Source: an uncultured Porphyromonadaceae bacterium (lineage in GTDB: Bacteria > Bacteroidota > Bacteroidia > Bacteroidales > Muribaculaceae). Taken from it: a stretch of DNA of 54,345 nucleotides. Location: positions 1 through 54,345 of the forward strand of contig CAMWVA010000005.1 in NCBI GenBank assembly GCA_947177575.1, in the 5' to 3' direction. The stretch's first letter is position 1. Each line of letters opens with the position of its first letter. Shown here one piece after another: positions 15,975 through 24,560 of the stretch. The position numbers and the translations under genes were made by a program. The notes below the pieces were generated by a model. That model searched no databases and was not told where the DNA came from. It saw only the letters and a program-made list of their open reading frames with translations.

Positions 15975-17852
15975 ATGGAACTGATAAAACACGAGTGCGG
16001 TATCGCAATGATACGGCTGCTCAAACCGCTGGCTTATTATAAGGAAAAATATGGCAGTGAGCTTTACGGTCTCGACAAGCTCTATCTCCTCATGGAAAAG
16101 GAGCACAATCGTGGTCAGGAAGCCGCCGGTATCGGATGTGTGAAACTCGACACACCGCCTGGACAGGAGTATCTCTACCGGGAACGGGCACAGGGCTCGG
16201 ATGCGATAAGCACAATATTCGCCGAGGCACACCGTCAGATAGCCGAGGCAATCAGTGAAGGTGACTCGATAGAAGCGGCGCCTTTCGTAGGTGAAGTGTA
16301 TATGGGCCACCTGCGTTATAGCACTACTGGACGCTCAGGCATAAAGTATGTTCATCCTTTTATGCGTCGCAATAACTGGTGTTCGCGTAATATGCTGCTG
16401 TGCGGTAATTTCAATCTGACCAATGTAGACGAGATATTCAATTCAATCACCGCTACAGGTCAGCATCCGCGTCTGTATGGCGATACATTTCTGTTGCTTG
16501 AACAGTTAGGGCACGGTCTTGACCGTGAGAATGAAAGGCTTTTCGCCCGTCACAGCGCTGACGGTCTGAAAGGTCTCGAACTTGCCGAGGCTATAGCACG
16601 CGATCTGAATGTGTCCAACATGTTACGACGTTATGCTCCGACATGGGATGGCGGCTATGTGATATGCGGTATCGTAGGTAACGGTGATATGTGGGCTCTG
16701 CGTGACCCGAACGGCATACGTCCGGCATTTTTCTATAAAGATGAAGAGATTGTGGTGGTAGCCAGCGAACGTCCGGTGATTCAGACAGCTTTTAATCTTA
16801 CTTCCGCACAGGTAAAGGAACTTGCTCCGGGAGAAGCTATAATTGTTGACCGTGACGGTTCGGTACGTACAGACCGTATTCTGCCTGAAGGACACAATGC
16901 ACGATGCAGTTTCGAGCGTATATACTTCTCACGCGGTTCTGATGAGGACATCTACCGCGAGCGTAAAGCACTCGGGGCTTATCTTGTCAATCCCGTACTT
17001 AATGCCATAGGTCATGACATAGAACGTAGTGTTTTCTCTTTCATCCCCAATACGGCTGAAGTAGCTTTCTACGGTCTTGTGGAGGGTGCGGAGGATTATC
17101 TTATACAACGTAAAATCGCTGATATACGCAATCTCGCACTGACTAATAACCTCAGCGACGATAATATAGAGAAAGTGTTGCGCCGTCGTGTACGACGTGA
17201 GAAAGTAGCTATAAAGGATATCAAACTGCGTACCTTTATCGCCGAGGGCTCGACACGTAATGACCTCGCCACACATGTCTACGATATAACTTACGGCTCG
17301 ATACGTCCGGGCGACAATCTGATTGTAATCGATGACAGTATCGTGCGTGGTACAACGCTGCGGCAGTCTATCATCCGCATACTCAATCGTCTGAATCCGC
17401 GTAAAATGGTGATAGTATCAAGTTCGCCACAGGTACGTTATCCGGACTGCTACGGCATCGACATGTCGCGTATGGGTGAGTTCATCGCTTTCCGTGCGGC
17501 AATGGCACTGCTCGAAGAGCGCGGCATGAGGTACATCATAGACTGGGTTTATCAGTTATGCAAAGAACAGGATTCGCTGCCGAAAGAACAGATTGTCAAT
17601 CACGTCAAGAAGATATACGAACCTTTCACCGACGAAGAAGTAGCGGCCAAGATAGCCCAGCTGCTGACTCCTGAAGGGGTAACGGCTGAAGTACAGATTG
17701 TGTATCAATCAGTGAAAAATCTTCACAAGGCAATCCCTGATCACCCCGGAGACTGGTACTTCACAGGCAACTATCCCACCCCCGGAGGTAACCGGCTTGT
17801 CAACCGTGCTTTCATCAACTATTACGAAGGTCGGGCCTCGGCACGTGACTGA
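15975..17852 (+). CDS. purF: Amidophosphoribosyltransferase, long Bacteroidales form
   Basis: First enzyme of purine synthesis: transfers glutamine amide nitrogen to PRPP. The 625-aa protein starts MELIKHECGIAMI. Cys8 is the expected class II amidotransferase nucleophile after propeptide removal, followed by NRGQEAAGIG and a GEVYMGHLRYSTTG segment. The phosphoribosyltransferase half has the PRPP-binding motif VIDDSIVRGTT around residues 451-461. At 625 aa it is well over 100 residues longer than E. coli-type PurF, with extra sequence between the domains and a C-terminal extension (LCKEQDSLPKEQ to the end). Bacteroidales commonly carry such a long homologue, sometimes besides a standard PurF, so a paralogous role cannot be excluded. 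It appears monocistronic. Confidence 0.82.
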   Translation: MELIKHECGIAMIRLLKPLAYYKEKYGSELYGLDKLYLLMEKEHNRGQEAAGIGCVKLDTPPGQEYLYRERAQGSDAISTIFAEAHRQIAEAISEGDSIEAAPFVGEVYMGHLRYSTTGRSGIKYVHPFMRRNNWCSRNMLLCGNFNLTNVDEIFNSITATGQHPRLYGDTFLLLEQLGHGLDRENERLFARHSADGLKGLELAEAIARDLNVSNMLRRYAPTWDGGYVICGIVGNGDMWALRDPNGIRPAFFYKDEEIVVVASERPVIQTAFNLTSAQVKELAPGEAIIVDRDGSVRTDRILPEGHNARCSFERIYFSRGSDEDIYRERKALGAYLVNPVLNAIGHDIERSVFSFIPNTAEVAFYGLVEGAEDYLIQRKIADIRNLALTNNLSDDNIEKVLRRRVRREKVAIKDIKLRTFIAEGSTRNDLATHVYDITYGSIRPGDNLIVIDDSIVRGTTLRQSIIRILNRLNPRKMVIVSSSPQVRYPDCYGIDMSRMGEFIAFRAAMALLEERGMRYIIDWVYQLCKEQDSLPKEQIVNHVKKIYEPFTDEEVAAKIAQLLTPEGVTAEVQIVYQSVKNLHKAIPDHPGDWYFTGNYPTPGGNRLVNRAFINYYEGRASARD

Positions 17853-17972
17853 ATTTCTTTGAAGTAGGAACTAATCTTTATGCGGCCGGGCAGTGTTATA
17901 ATATAAAAGAGATGCCCAAAAGCATCAGATAAATAAAATTTATAGACACACTATTAAAAACACACAATTGTT

Positions 17973-18209
17973 ATGAGCGAAATTCTTGATACTGCCGAAC
18001 GTGAGGCCCTTCCCGATAGCTTATACGGTCTGCCCGAACGCAGAGAATATCCTATGCCTGACGCAGCACATGTACGTGCTGCGGAGGCCTACTTCCGTTA
18101 CTGTCCCGAAGAACTGAAACCGAAATTAGCGCGGGCCATACTGCGTTTCGGACGTGAATACGGCATGGACATAGAGAGTCCTACTATTCTGCATTATGCA
18201 GCAATGTAA
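17973..18209 (+). CDS. Small protein with LPDSxYGLPERREYPMPD domain
   Basis: A 78-aa soluble protein of unknown function. Its core, LPDSLYGLPERREYPMPD followed by AHVRAAEAYFRYC, is a short domain that I recall from many phage-encoded proteins (similar to DUF6582) where a proline-rich entry is followed by HVRxA helices. Here it stands alone, without phage neighbours, between purF and aspS. The start at 17973 is the only ATG giving the whole motif. It ends with a helical segment (LARAILRFGREYGMDI) and the short tail SPTILHYAAM. It may be a domesticated phage gene; this is inference. Confidence 0.65.
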   Translation: MSEILDTAEREALPDSLYGLPERREYPMPDAAHVRAAEAYFRYCPEELKPKLARAILRFGREYGMDIESPTILHYAAM

Positions 18210-18236
18210 GGATTACGGAACAGAAAGAAAATCATA

Positions 18237-18267
18237 TTGCATAGATTGCAAAAAATAGCTATCTTTG
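18237..18267 (+). promoter_or_regulatory. Consensus promoter for aspS
   Basis: TTG (18237-18239) and TATCTTTG (18260-18267) are 20 nt apart. Predicted transcription begins near 18273, leaving a leader of about 80 nt with two hairpins before aspS. Confidence 0.7.
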
Positions 18268-18281
18268 CACATTAAGCACGT

Positions 18282-18348
18282 ACCACGGACGACCAATGAT
18301 GTCGCCCGTGGTGTTATGCGTCATATAAACTGTAGAGTATCATATACT
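18282..18348 (+). promoter_or_regulatory. Folded 5' leader of aspS
   Basis: ACCACGG (18282-18288) pairs with CCGTGGT (18306-18312), extended by CGAC/GTCG with an A-C mismatch and a 7-nt loop. A second small hairpin, AGTAT-CAT-ATACT (18336-18348), ends 6 nt before the start codon. No T-box sequence is recognised. A regulatory role is inference. Confidence 0.4.
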
Positions 18349-18354
18349 TACACC

Positions 18355-20121
18355 ATGTATAGAGACAGGACATGCGGCGAGCTGAGACTCACCGACGCGG
18401 GCACCGAAGCAAAGATAGCCGGCTGGGTGCAGCGCACACGTAAAATGGGCGGCATGACTTTTGTTGATGTCCGCGACCGTTACGGCATCACTCAGGTAGT
18501 GTTTGATCAGGAACGTAATCCCGAACTCTGGGAGGCCGCCAATAATCTCGGCCGTGAGTTTGTGGTGCAGATTAAAGGCCGTGTCGAAGAGCGTGCCAGC
18601 AAAAATGCAAAAAATCCCACAGGCGATATCGAGATTTTCGCCGACGAGCTTAAAGTGCTCAACCGTTCGAAAGTGCCTCCCTTCACTATCGAGGAGAATA
18701 CTGATGGCGGTGACGATTTGCGCATGAAATACCGCTATCTGGACCTGCGTCGTCCCAATGTACGTCGCAATCTCGAACTACGTCATAAAATGGCTTTTGA
18801 GATACGCCGTTATCTCGACTCTGAAGGGTTCCTCGAAATCGAGACTCCTATTCTCGTTAAATCAACCCCCGAGGGAGCACGTGACTTTGTGGTACCTTCG
18901 CGTATGAACCCCGGCGAATTTTATGCTCTTCCCCAGAGTCCGCAGCTCTTCAAGCAGCTTCTTATGGTCAGCGGCTATGACCGCTACTTCCAGATAGCAA
19001 AATGTTTCCGCGACGAAGACCTGCGTGCCGACCGTCAGCCTGAGTTTACTCAGATTGACTGCGAGATGAGTTTCGTAGAACAGGAAGATGTAATACGCAT
19101 GTTCGAAGGTCTCGTAAAACATATTTTCAAATACGTAAAGGGCATAGATTTTACCGAGCCGTTCCCCCGTATGACGTGGAAAGACGCTATGGAGAAATAC
19201 GGTAGCGACAAACCCGATATTCGTTTCGGTATGCCTTTCGTCGAGCTTACCGACATAGCCAAAGGCAAAGGCTTCGGAGTTGTTGACGATGCCGAACTGA
19301 CGGTAGGAATCTGTGCTCCCGGCTGCGCCTCTTACACTCGTAAGCAGCTCGATGAACTCACTAATTTTGTAAAACGTCCGCAGGTAGGTGCCAAAGGCCT
19401 GATATGGGTTAAATTCGAACCAGACGGCTCAATCAAGAGTTCGGTAGGCAAATTCTATACCGAAGATGAACTCCGTGCATGGGGTGAACGTATGGATGCC
19501 AAACCCGGCGACCTGTTGCTTGTTATGACCGGCGAGGCTATGAAGACACGCAAACAGCTCTGTGAGCTGCGTCTGGAGATGGGCAACCGTCTCGGACTGC
19601 GTGACAGAAACGTATTCGCTCCTCTGTGGGTAATAGATTTCCCTCTCTTCGAATGGGACGAGGAAACTCAGCGTTTCTATGCTATGCACCATCCCTTTAC
19701 CTCACCGAATCCCGAGGACATACCGATGCTCCGTACCGATACAGGCAACGTACGTGCCACGGCATACGACATAGTAGTCAACGGCACAGAACTCGGCGGT
19801 GGTTCGATACGAATACACGACGCTGAGTTACAGGACGAAATGTTCGAGCTGTTAGGTTTCACTCCCGAACGTGCTCATGAGCAATTCGGTTTCCTTATGA
19901 ACGCCTTCCAATATGGCGCACCTCCTCACGGCGGTCTCGCACTCGGCTTCGACCGTTTTGTGTCGATATTAGCCGGTCTTGATACCATACGCGACGTCAT
20001 CGCATTCCCAAAAAACAATTCGGGCCGCGATGTCATGAACGAGTCGCCCTCGCCCATCGACACGGCGCAGCTCGACGAGCTCCAGCTCGAACTAAAGCCC
20101 ATCAAGGCAGACAAAAAATAA
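18355..20121 (+). CDS. aspS: Aspartyl-tRNA synthetase
   Basis: Charges tRNA-Asp in the cytoplasm. The 588-aa protein is the usual bacterial length. It has an N-terminal OB-fold (about 1-105; [20 protein letters not shown]) and a class II catalytic core with motif 2 [15 protein letters not shown] near residues 220-235. The bacterial-type GAD insertion lies between about 290 and 410. Motif 3, [15 protein letters not shown], sits near 535. The ATG at 18355 gives the conserved [12 protein letters not shown] start; the in-frame TTG 90 nt upstream overlaps the promoter box and is rejected. The next gene starts immediately after the stop, so aspS, the Nif3-like gene and the zinc-ribbon gene likely form one operon. 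Confidence 0.96.
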   Translation: MYRDRTCGELRLTDAGTEAKIAGWVQRTRKMGGMTFVDVRDRYGITQVVFDQERNPELWEAANNLGREFVVQIKGRVEERASKNAKNPTGDIEIFADELKVLNRSKVPPFTIEENTDGGDDLRMKYRYLDLRRPNVRRNLELRHKMAFEIRRYLDSEGFLEIETPILVKSTPEGARDFVVPSRMNPGEFYALPQSPQLFKQLLMVSGYDRYFQIAKCFRDEDLRADRQPEFTQIDCEMSFVEQEDVIRMFEGLVKHIFKYVKGIDFTEPFPRMTWKDAMEKYGSDKPDIRFGMPFVELTDIAKGKGFGVVDDAELTVGICAPGCASYTRKQLDELTNFVKRPQVGAKGLIWVKFEPDGSIKSSVGKFYTEDELRAWGERMDAKPGDLLLVMTGEAMKTRKQLCELRLEMGNRLGLRDRNVFAPLWVIDFPLFEWDEETQRFYAMHHPFTSPNPEDIPMLRTDTGNVRATAYDIVVNGTELGGGSIRIHDAELQDEMFELLGFTPERAHEQFGFLMNAFQYGAPPHGGLALGFDRFVSILAGLDTIRDVIAFPKNNSGRDVMNESPSPIDTAQLDELQLELKPIKADKK

Positions 20122-20907
20122 ATGATAACTGTCAAAGACATAGCCTCTACCATCGAGGCCTTCGCTCCATGCGAACTACAGGAGAATTATGATAACTCCG
20201 GACTGCAGCTCGGCAATCCCGATATGGCTGTATCAGCAGCTCTGCTTTGTCTCGATGTCACCGAAGACATTCTTAACGAGGCCATAGAGCGCCACTGCAA
20301 TCTTATCATCTCTCACCATCCGCTGCTATTCGGAGGTATAAAGCAGATAACCGGACGTACGGCCACACAGCGTATAGTAATCAAAGCCTTACGCTCCAAT
20401 ATAGCTATCTATGCCGCTCACACCAATCTCGATGCTGCATGGGAAGGCGTCAGCTATGAGATAGCCCATATCCTGAAGCTGTATAATCTGCAGGTCCTTG
20501 TACCTAACGCCAAGACTCCCGATAAAGGACTTGGTGTCATAGGCGACATAGCTCCGGTGCCAAAGATGGAATTTCTGCGTAAGGTCAAAGAAGCGTTTGG
20601 TGTCAGAGCATTGAGATTCTCGGCCCAGTCACCGCAACTTGTAATACGCAAGGTGGCGGTATGCGGCGGTTCGGGAGCCTCCTTCATACGTCAGGCATTA
20701 AACGCCGGCGCTGACGCATACGTCACAGGCGATGTCAAATATCATGATTTCACCACATACGGCCTTGACCTGCTCATAGCCGATATGGGTCACTACGAGA
20801 GTGAGCTGTGTGCACAGCGCATCTTCTCTCGTATTATACGTGAAGCTTTCCCGGACCTTGTGGTCTATTTTGCCGAGGCCGAACGTAATCCTATACAGAT
20901 AATATAA
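20122..20907 (+). CDS. Nif3-like dinuclear metal-centre protein
   Basis: A 261-aa member of the Nif3/YbgI (GTP cyclohydrolase I type 2-like) family, which forms hexameric toroids with a dinuclear metal site. Likely metal ligands are visible in LIISHHPLLFGGIK (about 61-74), AAHTNLDAAWEG (about 96-107), and the C-terminal DMGHYESE (about 228-235). The true reaction of the family is unsettled. It begins directly after the aspS stop and is followed 10 nt later by a coiled-coil zinc-ribbon protein. That Nif3/zinc-ribbon pairing is widely conserved in bacteria and supports a shared, still unclear role. Confidence 0.92.
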   Translation: MITVKDIASTIEAFAPCELQENYDNSGLQLGNPDMAVSAALLCLDVTEDILNEAIERHCNLIISHHPLLFGGIKQITGRTATQRIVIKALRSNIAIYAAHTNLDAAWEGVSYEIAHILKLYNLQVLVPNAKTPDKGLGVIGDIAPVPKMEFLRKVKEAFGVRALRFSAQSPQLVIRKVAVCGGSGASFIRQALNAGADAYVTGDVKYHDFTTYGLDLLIADMGHYESELCAQRIFSRIIREAFPDLVVYFAEAERNPIQII

Positions 20908-20917
20908 TCACAACATA

Positions 20918-21739
20918 ATGGCAGAAAAGAAAGATAAAGAACTCTCGGTAGAGGAACGTCTGCAGGCTCTCTACAAACTACAGGAGTACCTCTCTAAGAT
21001 AGACAGTATCCGCACACTGCGTGGCGAGCTTCCTCACGAGGTCAAAGACCTCGAAGACGATGTAGTGCGTTTTCAGACCCGTATTGAAAAATATCGTGAC
21101 GAGATAACCGACCTTAAGGAGTTTGTCAACACAAAAAAGGGTGAGATTGAGATGCGCAAAGAAAAAATAGCCCGTTATAACGAACAGCTTGACAACGTGC
21201 GCAACAATCGCGAATACGCCTTCCTTGAGAAAGAAAAAGAGTTTGAGACCCTTGAAATAGAACTGGCTGAAAAACAGATACGCGAAGCTCGGGACAAACA
21301 GGAGAATAAAACTCAGGAAATCGAAAAGACTCAGGAAGATCTTGCCGACAGTCAGCAGTTGCTCAGCGAGAAGACCGATGAGCTTAACGAGATTGTCCGT
21401 GAGACACAGAAACAGGAGGAGGAACTTATGGCAAAAGCCAAAGAACTTGAACCTCTCGTAGAGCCCCGCACTCTTGCCGCCTTCAAACGTATACGTAAGA
21501 ACGCCCGTAACGGTCTGGGTATCGTCACCGTACAGCGTAATGCCTGCGGCGGCTGTTTCAACCGTATCGCCCCACAGCGTCAGCTCGAAATCAAGATGCA
21601 CAAGAAGGTTATCGTATGTGAATACTGCGGACGTATTCTTGTCGATGGTGCTATGGTAGGCGTCGAGGAAGTTGTACCCGAAGTACCTGTTAAGCCGATA
21701 CGCAAAGGTCTGCGCAGTCGTATCGAAAAGAGCGAATAA
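20918..21739 (+). CDS. Coiled-coil protein with C4-type zinc ribbon
   Basis: A 273-aa cytoplasmic protein. Residues about 20-190 are a long charged helical coiled coil (heptad-like runs of Glu, Lys, Leu and Gln). A zinc ribbon follows with CGGC near residue 209 and CEYC near 234, the CxxC pairs spaced as in CT398-like proteins. This family is proposed to bind nucleic acids or secretion-related partners; no reaction is established. It is the last gene of the aspS-nif3 cluster; a long perfect hairpin at 21802-21856 follows and likely ends the transcript. Confidence 0.9.
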   Translation: MAEKKDKELSVEERLQALYKLQEYLSKIDSIRTLRGELPHEVKDLEDDVVRFQTRIEKYRDEITDLKEFVNTKKGEIEMRKEKIARYNEQLDNVRNNREYAFLEKEKEFETLEIELAEKQIREARDKQENKTQEIEKTQEDLADSQQLLSEKTDELNEIVRETQKQEEELMAKAKELEPLVEPRTLAAFKRIRKNARNGLGIVTVQRNACGGCFNRIAPQRQLEIKMHKKVIVCEYCGRILVDGAMVGVEEVVPEVPVKPIRKGLRSRIEKSE

Positions 21740-21801
21740 GGTCAGCTACCCTCATTACTGACAAAAACAAGAATACCAAATTAAATATTTGTAAATATCT
21801 G

Positions 21802-21860
21802 AATAGCAGTGCTGTGGCTATTATACATTATGTATAATAGCCACAGCACTGCTATTTTTA
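21802..21860 (+). terminator. Long perfect hairpin with T-run
   Basis: Two 27-nt arms (left arm begins AATAGCAGTGCTGTGG) are perfect inverted copies around one T; TTTTA follows. Placed 62 nt after the zinc-ribbon gene and 76 nt before the efflux operon. Terminator function is likely; the arm length is unusual. Confidence 0.7.
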
Positions 21861-21935
21861 CAGAGAACAAAATCGGCTTTCAGACAGTTAAAATTATAAA
21901 ACGAAATTCCACTTATTCGTTTTCCATATAATATT

Positions 21936-23360
21936 ATGATAAAATTTCTCCCCCTGTTTGCTTTTTGCAGTATGTCCTTTTACGGCCTTACAGCGGCCGC
22001 ACAGACAGACCGTATAAGCGAGCATCTGCGTGAGCCGATGCCGACACAATGGACAATGCAGCCTGAAGCATTCCAAAGTTTTCCTACTGAAGATAACTGG
22101 TGGCAGACCTTAGGTGACCCTACACTGCTACAGCTACTTGATATGGCTGAAAGTAACAATTTTGATATTCTCGCTACAGCCAAACGTATCGAGGCAGCCC
22201 GACAGAGTATGAACGAAGTACGGGCAGCCTACTTTCCTACAGTAAACGCTACTGCCGGATGGTCCAAACTACAGAATTCGGGACGTCAGACTGCTGCATC
22301 TGTACCGGCAACAGATATGAGTTATTTCTCGCTCGGTCTTTCAGCTCAGTGGGAAGTCGATCTGTTCGGACGTGTGGCTGCCAATACTAAGGCAAGCCGA
22401 CAGGCTTACAATGCTACACGGGCCGAATATGCCGGGGCAATGGTATCGTTGGCTGCCAACGTAGCCAAGGCCTACATAAACCTGCGTCTGTATCAGGAAC
22501 AGTTGCATGTCGCTTTAGCTCATATCGAACAACAACGTAAAGTAACCGTAATCGCCGAAGCCCGTTTTGAGGCCGGCTTAGGCAATATGCTTGAGGTCAA
22601 TCAGGCAAGGATTGTACTCTATTCTACAGAAGCATCTCTTCCCGGTATTGAAGCTATGGTTAAAACATCGGTCAATGCCATAGCTCTGTTAACAGGTCGT
22701 TATCCGAATGAGATTGTCGGATTACTCGCTCAAAATGAAAGAGACTTGCCTGAGATAACTTCGGTATTCGATACCGGTGTACCGCTTGATTTGTTGCGGA
22801 GACGGCCTGATATTGTACAGTCTGAACTTAATATGGCACAATTGGCAGCTCAGATAGGTATTCAGAAAAAGGATTTTCTTCCTGTCCTCTCAATAACCGG
22901 TGCTATAGGTACGAGCGCCCATAAAGCTGATGCTTTGTTCGGCAGCCACAGTATGACTTACTCGGTTGCACCTCAGCTCAGCTGGACTATTTTTGACGGT
23001 CTGGCACGTAATTACCGCGTTGCAGAAGCAAAAGCTGATTTCGAAGCTGCAATCGACTCATACAATCTTACTGTAATGACAGCTGTACAGGAAGTGGACA
23101 ACGCTATGATTAATTACACCGAGTCCCTGAAAACAATACAGCTCTACAAAAAGGTAGTCGAGGCAAGTCACGAAGCACTGAAGCTATCTATGGAGCGATA
23201 TAAGCAGGGACTGTCGGAATTTACCAATGTTGCCGATGCGCAGATGAATTATCTTACTTACCAAAATTCGCTGGTATCTTCAAAAGCGAAGACCATTACA
23301 GCCCTTATTTCACTCTATGAAGCATTAGGTGGAGGCTGGAACGGCTCACTTCCCGACTGA
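21936..23360 (+). CDS. TolC/NodT-type outer-membrane efflux channel
   Basis: Outer-membrane duct of a tripartite efflux pump, 474 aa. The signal peptide covers about the first 23 residues (MIKFLPLFAFCSMSFYGLTA, then AAQ). Two outer-membrane-efflux-protein repeats follow, each with a helical hairpin and barrel strands: SYFSLGLSAQWEVDLFGRVAANTKAS in the first half (split here for length: SYFSLGLSAQ, then WEVDLFGRVAAN) and the counterpart SWTIFDGLARNYRVAEA in the second. GVPLDLLRRRPDIVQSE, the RRPDI motif, is diagnostic of the NodT/OprM group. Unlike most OprM relatives it shows no lipobox cysteine. It is first in the operon, 47 nt before the adaptor gene. Substrate cannot be read from sequence. 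Confidence 0.93.
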   Translation: MIKFLPLFAFCSMSFYGLTAAAQTDRISEHLREPMPTQWTMQPEAFQSFPTEDNWWQTLGDPTLLQLLDMAESNNFDILATAKRIEAARQSMNEVRAAYFPTVNATAGWSKLQNSGRQTAASVPATDMSYFSLGLSAQWEVDLFGRVAANTKASRQAYNATRAEYAGAMVSLAANVAKAYINLRLYQEQLHVALAHIEQQRKVTVIAEARFEAGLGNMLEVNQARIVLYSTEASLPGIEAMVKTSVNAIALLTGRYPNEIVGLLAQNERDLPEITSVFDTGVPLDLLRRRPDIVQSELNMAQLAAQIGIQKKDFLPVLSITGAIGTSAHKADALFGSHSMTYSVAPQLSWTIFDGLARNYRVAEAKADFEAAIDSYNLTVMTAVQEVDNAMINYTESLKTIQLYKKVVEASHEALKLSMERYKQGLSEFTNVADAQMNYLTYQNSLVSSKAKTITALISLYEALGGGWNGSLPD

Positions 23361-23407
23361 ACATGCCGGTCTCTGACTTTTAAAAATATCCACACACTAT
23401 TCCCGAC

Positions 23408-24529
23408 ATGAAAAACTTATATATCCCCGCCATAGTCTGTCTTACCCTTTGTTCGGTAGTAATGACAGCATGCCACAAGAAAGAAAAAGCCGAAGCTCCA
23501 TACATACCCGAAATCAGTGTGGCTGTTCCGGTAATAGATTCGGTAGTGCTTTATAAAACCTACCCCGGTACTCTCTCAACTACCAGTTCGGCTAAAGTTA
23601 TGGCGCGTGTCAACGGACTGCTTGAGAAGAAACATTTTCAGGATGGTTCCCGTGTACGTGCCGGCCAGCCTTTATATACAATCGAATCGTCTCGATACCG
23701 TGACCTTGTGCATCAGGCCGAAGCTACTCTCGCTTCAGCCCGTAGCCAATATGATTATGCCTCACGCCAATATGCCGCCATGACTAAGGCACTACAGAGT
23801 GATGCAGTGTCACAGATGGATGTGGCTCAGGCTAAAAACAGTATGGAGAGTGCTCAGGCTGCTATAAAGAGTGCGGAAGCTGCTCTTAATACAGCACGTA
23901 CTAATCTGGGTTACTGTACAGTTACGGCCCCGACCGACGGATGGGTAACGGACGGAGTGTACAGCGTCGGTAATTATGTCAACGGTGAAGGTGCACCTGT
24001 CCAAGTGACTACAATCGTCAATAACGATGCCTTCAATCTCAGGTTCAATATTGAGGACAGTCAGTATGAAAATATGGTAGGCAGAAACGGCGGTCCTTCA
24101 AATCCGCTGTACCGAGCCATGCCGGTACACTTCTCGGAACCTCTGCCTCACGACTATACAGCAAACCTTCTGTATGAATCACCTTCTATCGACCCTTCGA
24201 CCGGCACACTGCTGCTGAAAGCCAGAGTTCATAATATTGACAATGAGCTTAAGAACGGTATGTATGTCACTGTGTCTCTTCCATACGGTGTCAATCCAAA
24301 AGCCATACTGATAAATGATGCCTCGATAGGTACCGACCAGTTAGGTAAATACATCTATCTGGTCAACGACTCTAACCGTGTGGTACTCCAGCATATAGAA
24401 GTAGGCGAGGTATATCATGACTCTCTGCGTATAGTAGAGAAAGGTATAGAACCGGGACAGCGTTACGTAACAAAGGCTCTGCTGTCTGTGCGTACGGGCA
24501 TGGAAATAAAACCTGTGCTTGAGAAATAA
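23408..24529 (+). CDS. RND efflux periplasmic adaptor lipoprotein
   Basis: Membrane-fusion adaptor joining the RND pump to the outer-membrane channel, 373 aa. The lipobox MTAC (C22) suggests inner-membrane lipid anchoring. The barrel-sandwich lipoyl half-motifs (VNGLLEKKHFQDGSRVRAGQ and the returning TVTAPTDGWVTDGVYSVG) flank a coiled-coil hairpin of Ala/Gln/Ser-rich helices (about 100-165). A beta-barrel domain and the membrane-proximal domain (GQRYVTKALLSVRTG) follow. The gene order channel-adaptor-pump is regular for Bacteroidales RND operons. It ends 31 nt before the pump start codon used here. Confidence 0.93.
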   Translation: MKNLYIPAIVCLTLCSVVMTACHKKEKAEAPYIPEISVAVPVIDSVVLYKTYPGTLSTTSSAKVMARVNGLLEKKHFQDGSRVRAGQPLYTIESSRYRDLVHQAEATLASARSQYDYASRQYAAMTKALQSDAVSQMDVAQAKNSMESAQAAIKSAEAALNTARTNLGYCTVTAPTDGWVTDGVYSVGNYVNGEGAPVQVTTIVNNDAFNLRFNIEDSQYENMVGRNGGPSNPLYRAMPVHFSEPLPHDYTANLLYESPSIDPSTGTLLLKARVHNIDNELKNGMYVTVSLPYGVNPKAILINDASIGTDQLGKYIYLVNDSNRVVLQHIEVGEVYHDSLRIVEKGIEPGQRYVTKALLSVRTGMEIKPVLEK

Positions 24530-24560
24530 AACCGAGTCAATCACTTCCAAGACCCACAGA

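Noticed and set aside
18268-18354. T-box leader for aspS
   Set aside because: No T-box consensus, specifier loop or antiterminator is seen, and T-boxes are not typical for this phylum.
24519-24560. TTG start for the RND pump
   Set aside because: It overlaps the adaptor's end, and the conserved RND N-terminus MFSKFFI begins at the ATG at 24561.
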